Shown: in pieces, positions 62,229 to 64,000 of the stretch
Layout: the number at the start of each line of letters is the position of its first letter
How positions within the stretch are numbered: the stretch's first letter is position 1
Translations under genes and position numbers: made by a program
Notes under the pieces: generated by a model
What the model was told of the DNA's origin: nothing
Database searches by the model: none
Seen by the model: the letters and a program-made list of their open reading frames with translations, nothing else
Source: Erythrophleum ivorense
Taxonomy: Eukaryota; Streptophyta; Magnoliopsida; Fabales; Fabaceae
NCBI GenBank assembly: GCA_026724425.1
Contig: JAIUCV010000103.1
Location: 1,550,001 to 1,614,000, forward strand
Direction of reading: 5' to 3'
DNA: 64,000 nucleotides

Positions 62229-64000
62229 ATGGGAGGAAGAACCGAACCCATATCACCACATTTCCGCCCCTCATTGTTCTTGTGCTTTCTCATTCTGTCA
62301 TGTGTGTTCCAATCATATCATATTGCAGCTTCACAACCCATCAAAACTATCGTAGTTTTGGTTATGGAAAACAGGTCCTTCGATCACATGCTGGGGTGGA
62401 TGAAGAAAGCCATCAACCCATTAATCAATGGAGTCACCGGACGAGAATGCAACCCCGTTTCTACCAAAAACCCGACCCATGAATCGATTTGTTTCAAAGA
62501 TGATGCAGAGTTTGTGGATCCGGATCCGGGTCATTCTTTTGAAGCAGTAGAGCAGCAAGTGTTCGGCTCTGGTTCCATTCCTTCCATGTCTGGATTTGTA
62601 GAACAAGCATCCTCAATGTCTCCGAACCTCTCTCAGACGGTCATGAAAGGGTTTCGACCCGAATCCGTGCCGGTCTATGCCTCTTTGGTTCGCGAATTTG
62701 CAGTGTTTGATAGGTGGTTTTCTTCAATTCCAGGTCCAACCCAACCCAATAGGCTTTTTGTGTACTCTGCTACTTCTCACGGTTCAACAAGCCATATTAA
62801 GAAGCAATTGGCTCAAGGGTATCCTCAGAAAACCATCTTTGACTCTTTACAGGAGAATGGATTGGACTTTGGAATCTATTACCAGAACATTCCAAATACT
62901 TTGTTCTACAGAAATTTAAGGAAGTTGAAATACATATGCAAGTACCATCAGTATGATTTGAAATTCAAGAAAGATGCCAGAAACGGGAAGCTTCCACCAT
63001 TGACTGTGATTGAGCCTAGGTACTTCGATTTAAAGGGGTTACCTGCGAACGATGACCATCCTTCCCATGATGTGGCAAATGGACAAATGCTGGTCAAGGA
63101 GGTGTACGAGACACTAAGAGCAAGCCCTCAGTGGAACGAAACTCTTCTGGTGATTACATATGATGAGCATGGTGGGTTTTATGATCATGTCGAGACTCCT
63201 TTTGTTAATATTCCTAGTCCGGATGGGAACACAGGACCTGCTCCTTATTTCTTCAAGTTTGATAGATTAGGTGTTCGGGTACCAACTATTATGGTCTCTC
63301 CCTGGATCAAGAAAGGGATTGGTAAGCTTAATTCCTCATTAGTTTTATAGTTTCTCAACTTCTATTGTTCAGTCAAAGCCATTTGACATATTCCTAGGGT
63401 GACAGAGAGGTCAGATAATTGTGGCTAAACTTCTCTTAAGAAGACAATCTCAGCTCTTTATTCTATAGGACATTAAATTTAGTTTTCCAGGACCATTGTA
63501 CTTTTTGTTAACTGTAGCCCGATACCTTCACTTTGTCAGATAGCTTTGACTTGAAATTTGCATATAATTGGTTGACTTTCGAAAGCATGAGTGCTTGTCT
63601 TTTCTCTAGCGTTTTGACTCATGAGTGGAGTACGTCGCAGATGCTATTTTGAGTAATGCGGTTAAAATGACTTCGGGTTACTTAATCATTTGGGTTCTTA
63701 TGTCTGCTAAATTTACTTGTTGATCTAATTTTACAGTGATAAGTAGCCCCAAAGGACCTGCTGAAAACTCCGAATTTGAGCACTCTTCCATCCCAGCCAC
63801 CATAAAGAAGATGTTCAACCTTTCATCTAACTTCTTGACTCACAGAGATGCATGGGCTGGCACATTTGAGCATGTTGTTGGGGACTCAACTTCACCCAGA
63901 ACGGATTGCCCAGGTATCTATTTCCCACTTTCATCTCAACTAATTGAATTCGTATCAAATCAAATTTGACAAATATAGACGAATGACCTCTAAACTATGA
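62229..64000 (+). CDS. NPC2: Non-specific phospholipase C (NPC2-like), 5' part
   Basis: Phosphoesterase-superfamily enzyme that hydrolyses phosphatidylcholine and other phospholipids to diacylglycerol, used in membrane remodelling and galactolipid supply. Exon 1 is 62229-63321 (364 codons plus one base), exon 2 is 63737-63913, and the last exon or exons lie beyond the right edge; 63914-64000 is intron. Residues 12-34 form a hydrophobic signal peptide ending near AAS. Signature motifs: ENRSFDH (47-53), DPGHSF (99-104), TQPNR (171-175), DDHPSHD (275-281), TYDEHGGFYDHV (310-321) and VRVPTIMVSPWIKKG (349-363). Exon 2 gives ISSPKGPAENSEFEHSSIPA, DAWAGTFEHVVG. These are the metal and catalytic regions of the family, all intact. 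The N-terminal signal peptide and the exon 2 text favour NPC2; NPC1 or NPC6 is possible. Confidence 0.92.

Noticed and set aside
62129..62482. 117-codon ORF overlapping the start of the phospholipase
   Set aside because: Out of frame with the conserved ENRSFDH motif; the 62229 frame carries all family signatures.

Overview
The window is nuclear DNA of a flowering plant, most likely a core eudicot. The genes are split by AT-rich introns with GT/AG borders. The gene set is plant-specific (SPL with a miR156 site, MIR171, MIKC MADS-box, DUF3339, F-box/FIST, CBS-PB1, gamma-CA-like), and the repeats are typical plant LTR retrotransposons and an RTE-type LINE. The TM8-like MADS gene argues against Brassicaceae. 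The species cannot be named from the sequence.

Layout. 1-457 (minus): first two coding exons of SUMO-activating enzyme subunit 1, with site II promoter motifs upstream. 4554-6181 (plus): complete three-exon SPL13-like gene with a miR156 target site. 8.6-13.3 kb: a decayed retrotransposon gag-like gene (minus) split by a 2.85 kb solo LTR. 16.8-19.8 kb and 21.9-27.3 kb (plus): a tandem pair of ten-exon F-box/FIST genes, the first broken, the second intact (526 aa). About 29.0-29.1 kb (minus): a MIR171 hairpin. 31.5-34.2 kb (minus): mitochondrial gamma-carbonic-anhydrase-like protein, a complex I subunit. 36.0-37.6 kb (minus): eight-exon MIKC MADS-box gene, TM8-like. 41.5-44.7 kb (plus): near full-length but dead RTE LINE with an 18-bp target-site duplication. 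45.7 and 47.5 kb (minus): two small DUF3339 membrane proteins. 49.0-59.4 kb (plus): fourteen-exon CBS-CBS-PB1 protein whose eleventh coding intron carries a 4.6 kb Ty3/gypsy chromovirus in antisense orientation. 62.2 kb to the right edge (plus): the start of a non-specific phospholipase C.

The genes are unrelated single-purpose loci, as is usual in plants. The only functional theme is small-RNA control of development: a miR156-targeted SPL and a MIR171 precursor lie about 23 kb apart. I found no evidence of an undescribed multi-gene system. The clearest non-obvious signals are the MIR171 hairpin, the nested solo LTR whose removal leaves an open frame across the junction, the chromovirus inside an intact gene, and the F-box/FIST duplicate with frame-compensating indels.
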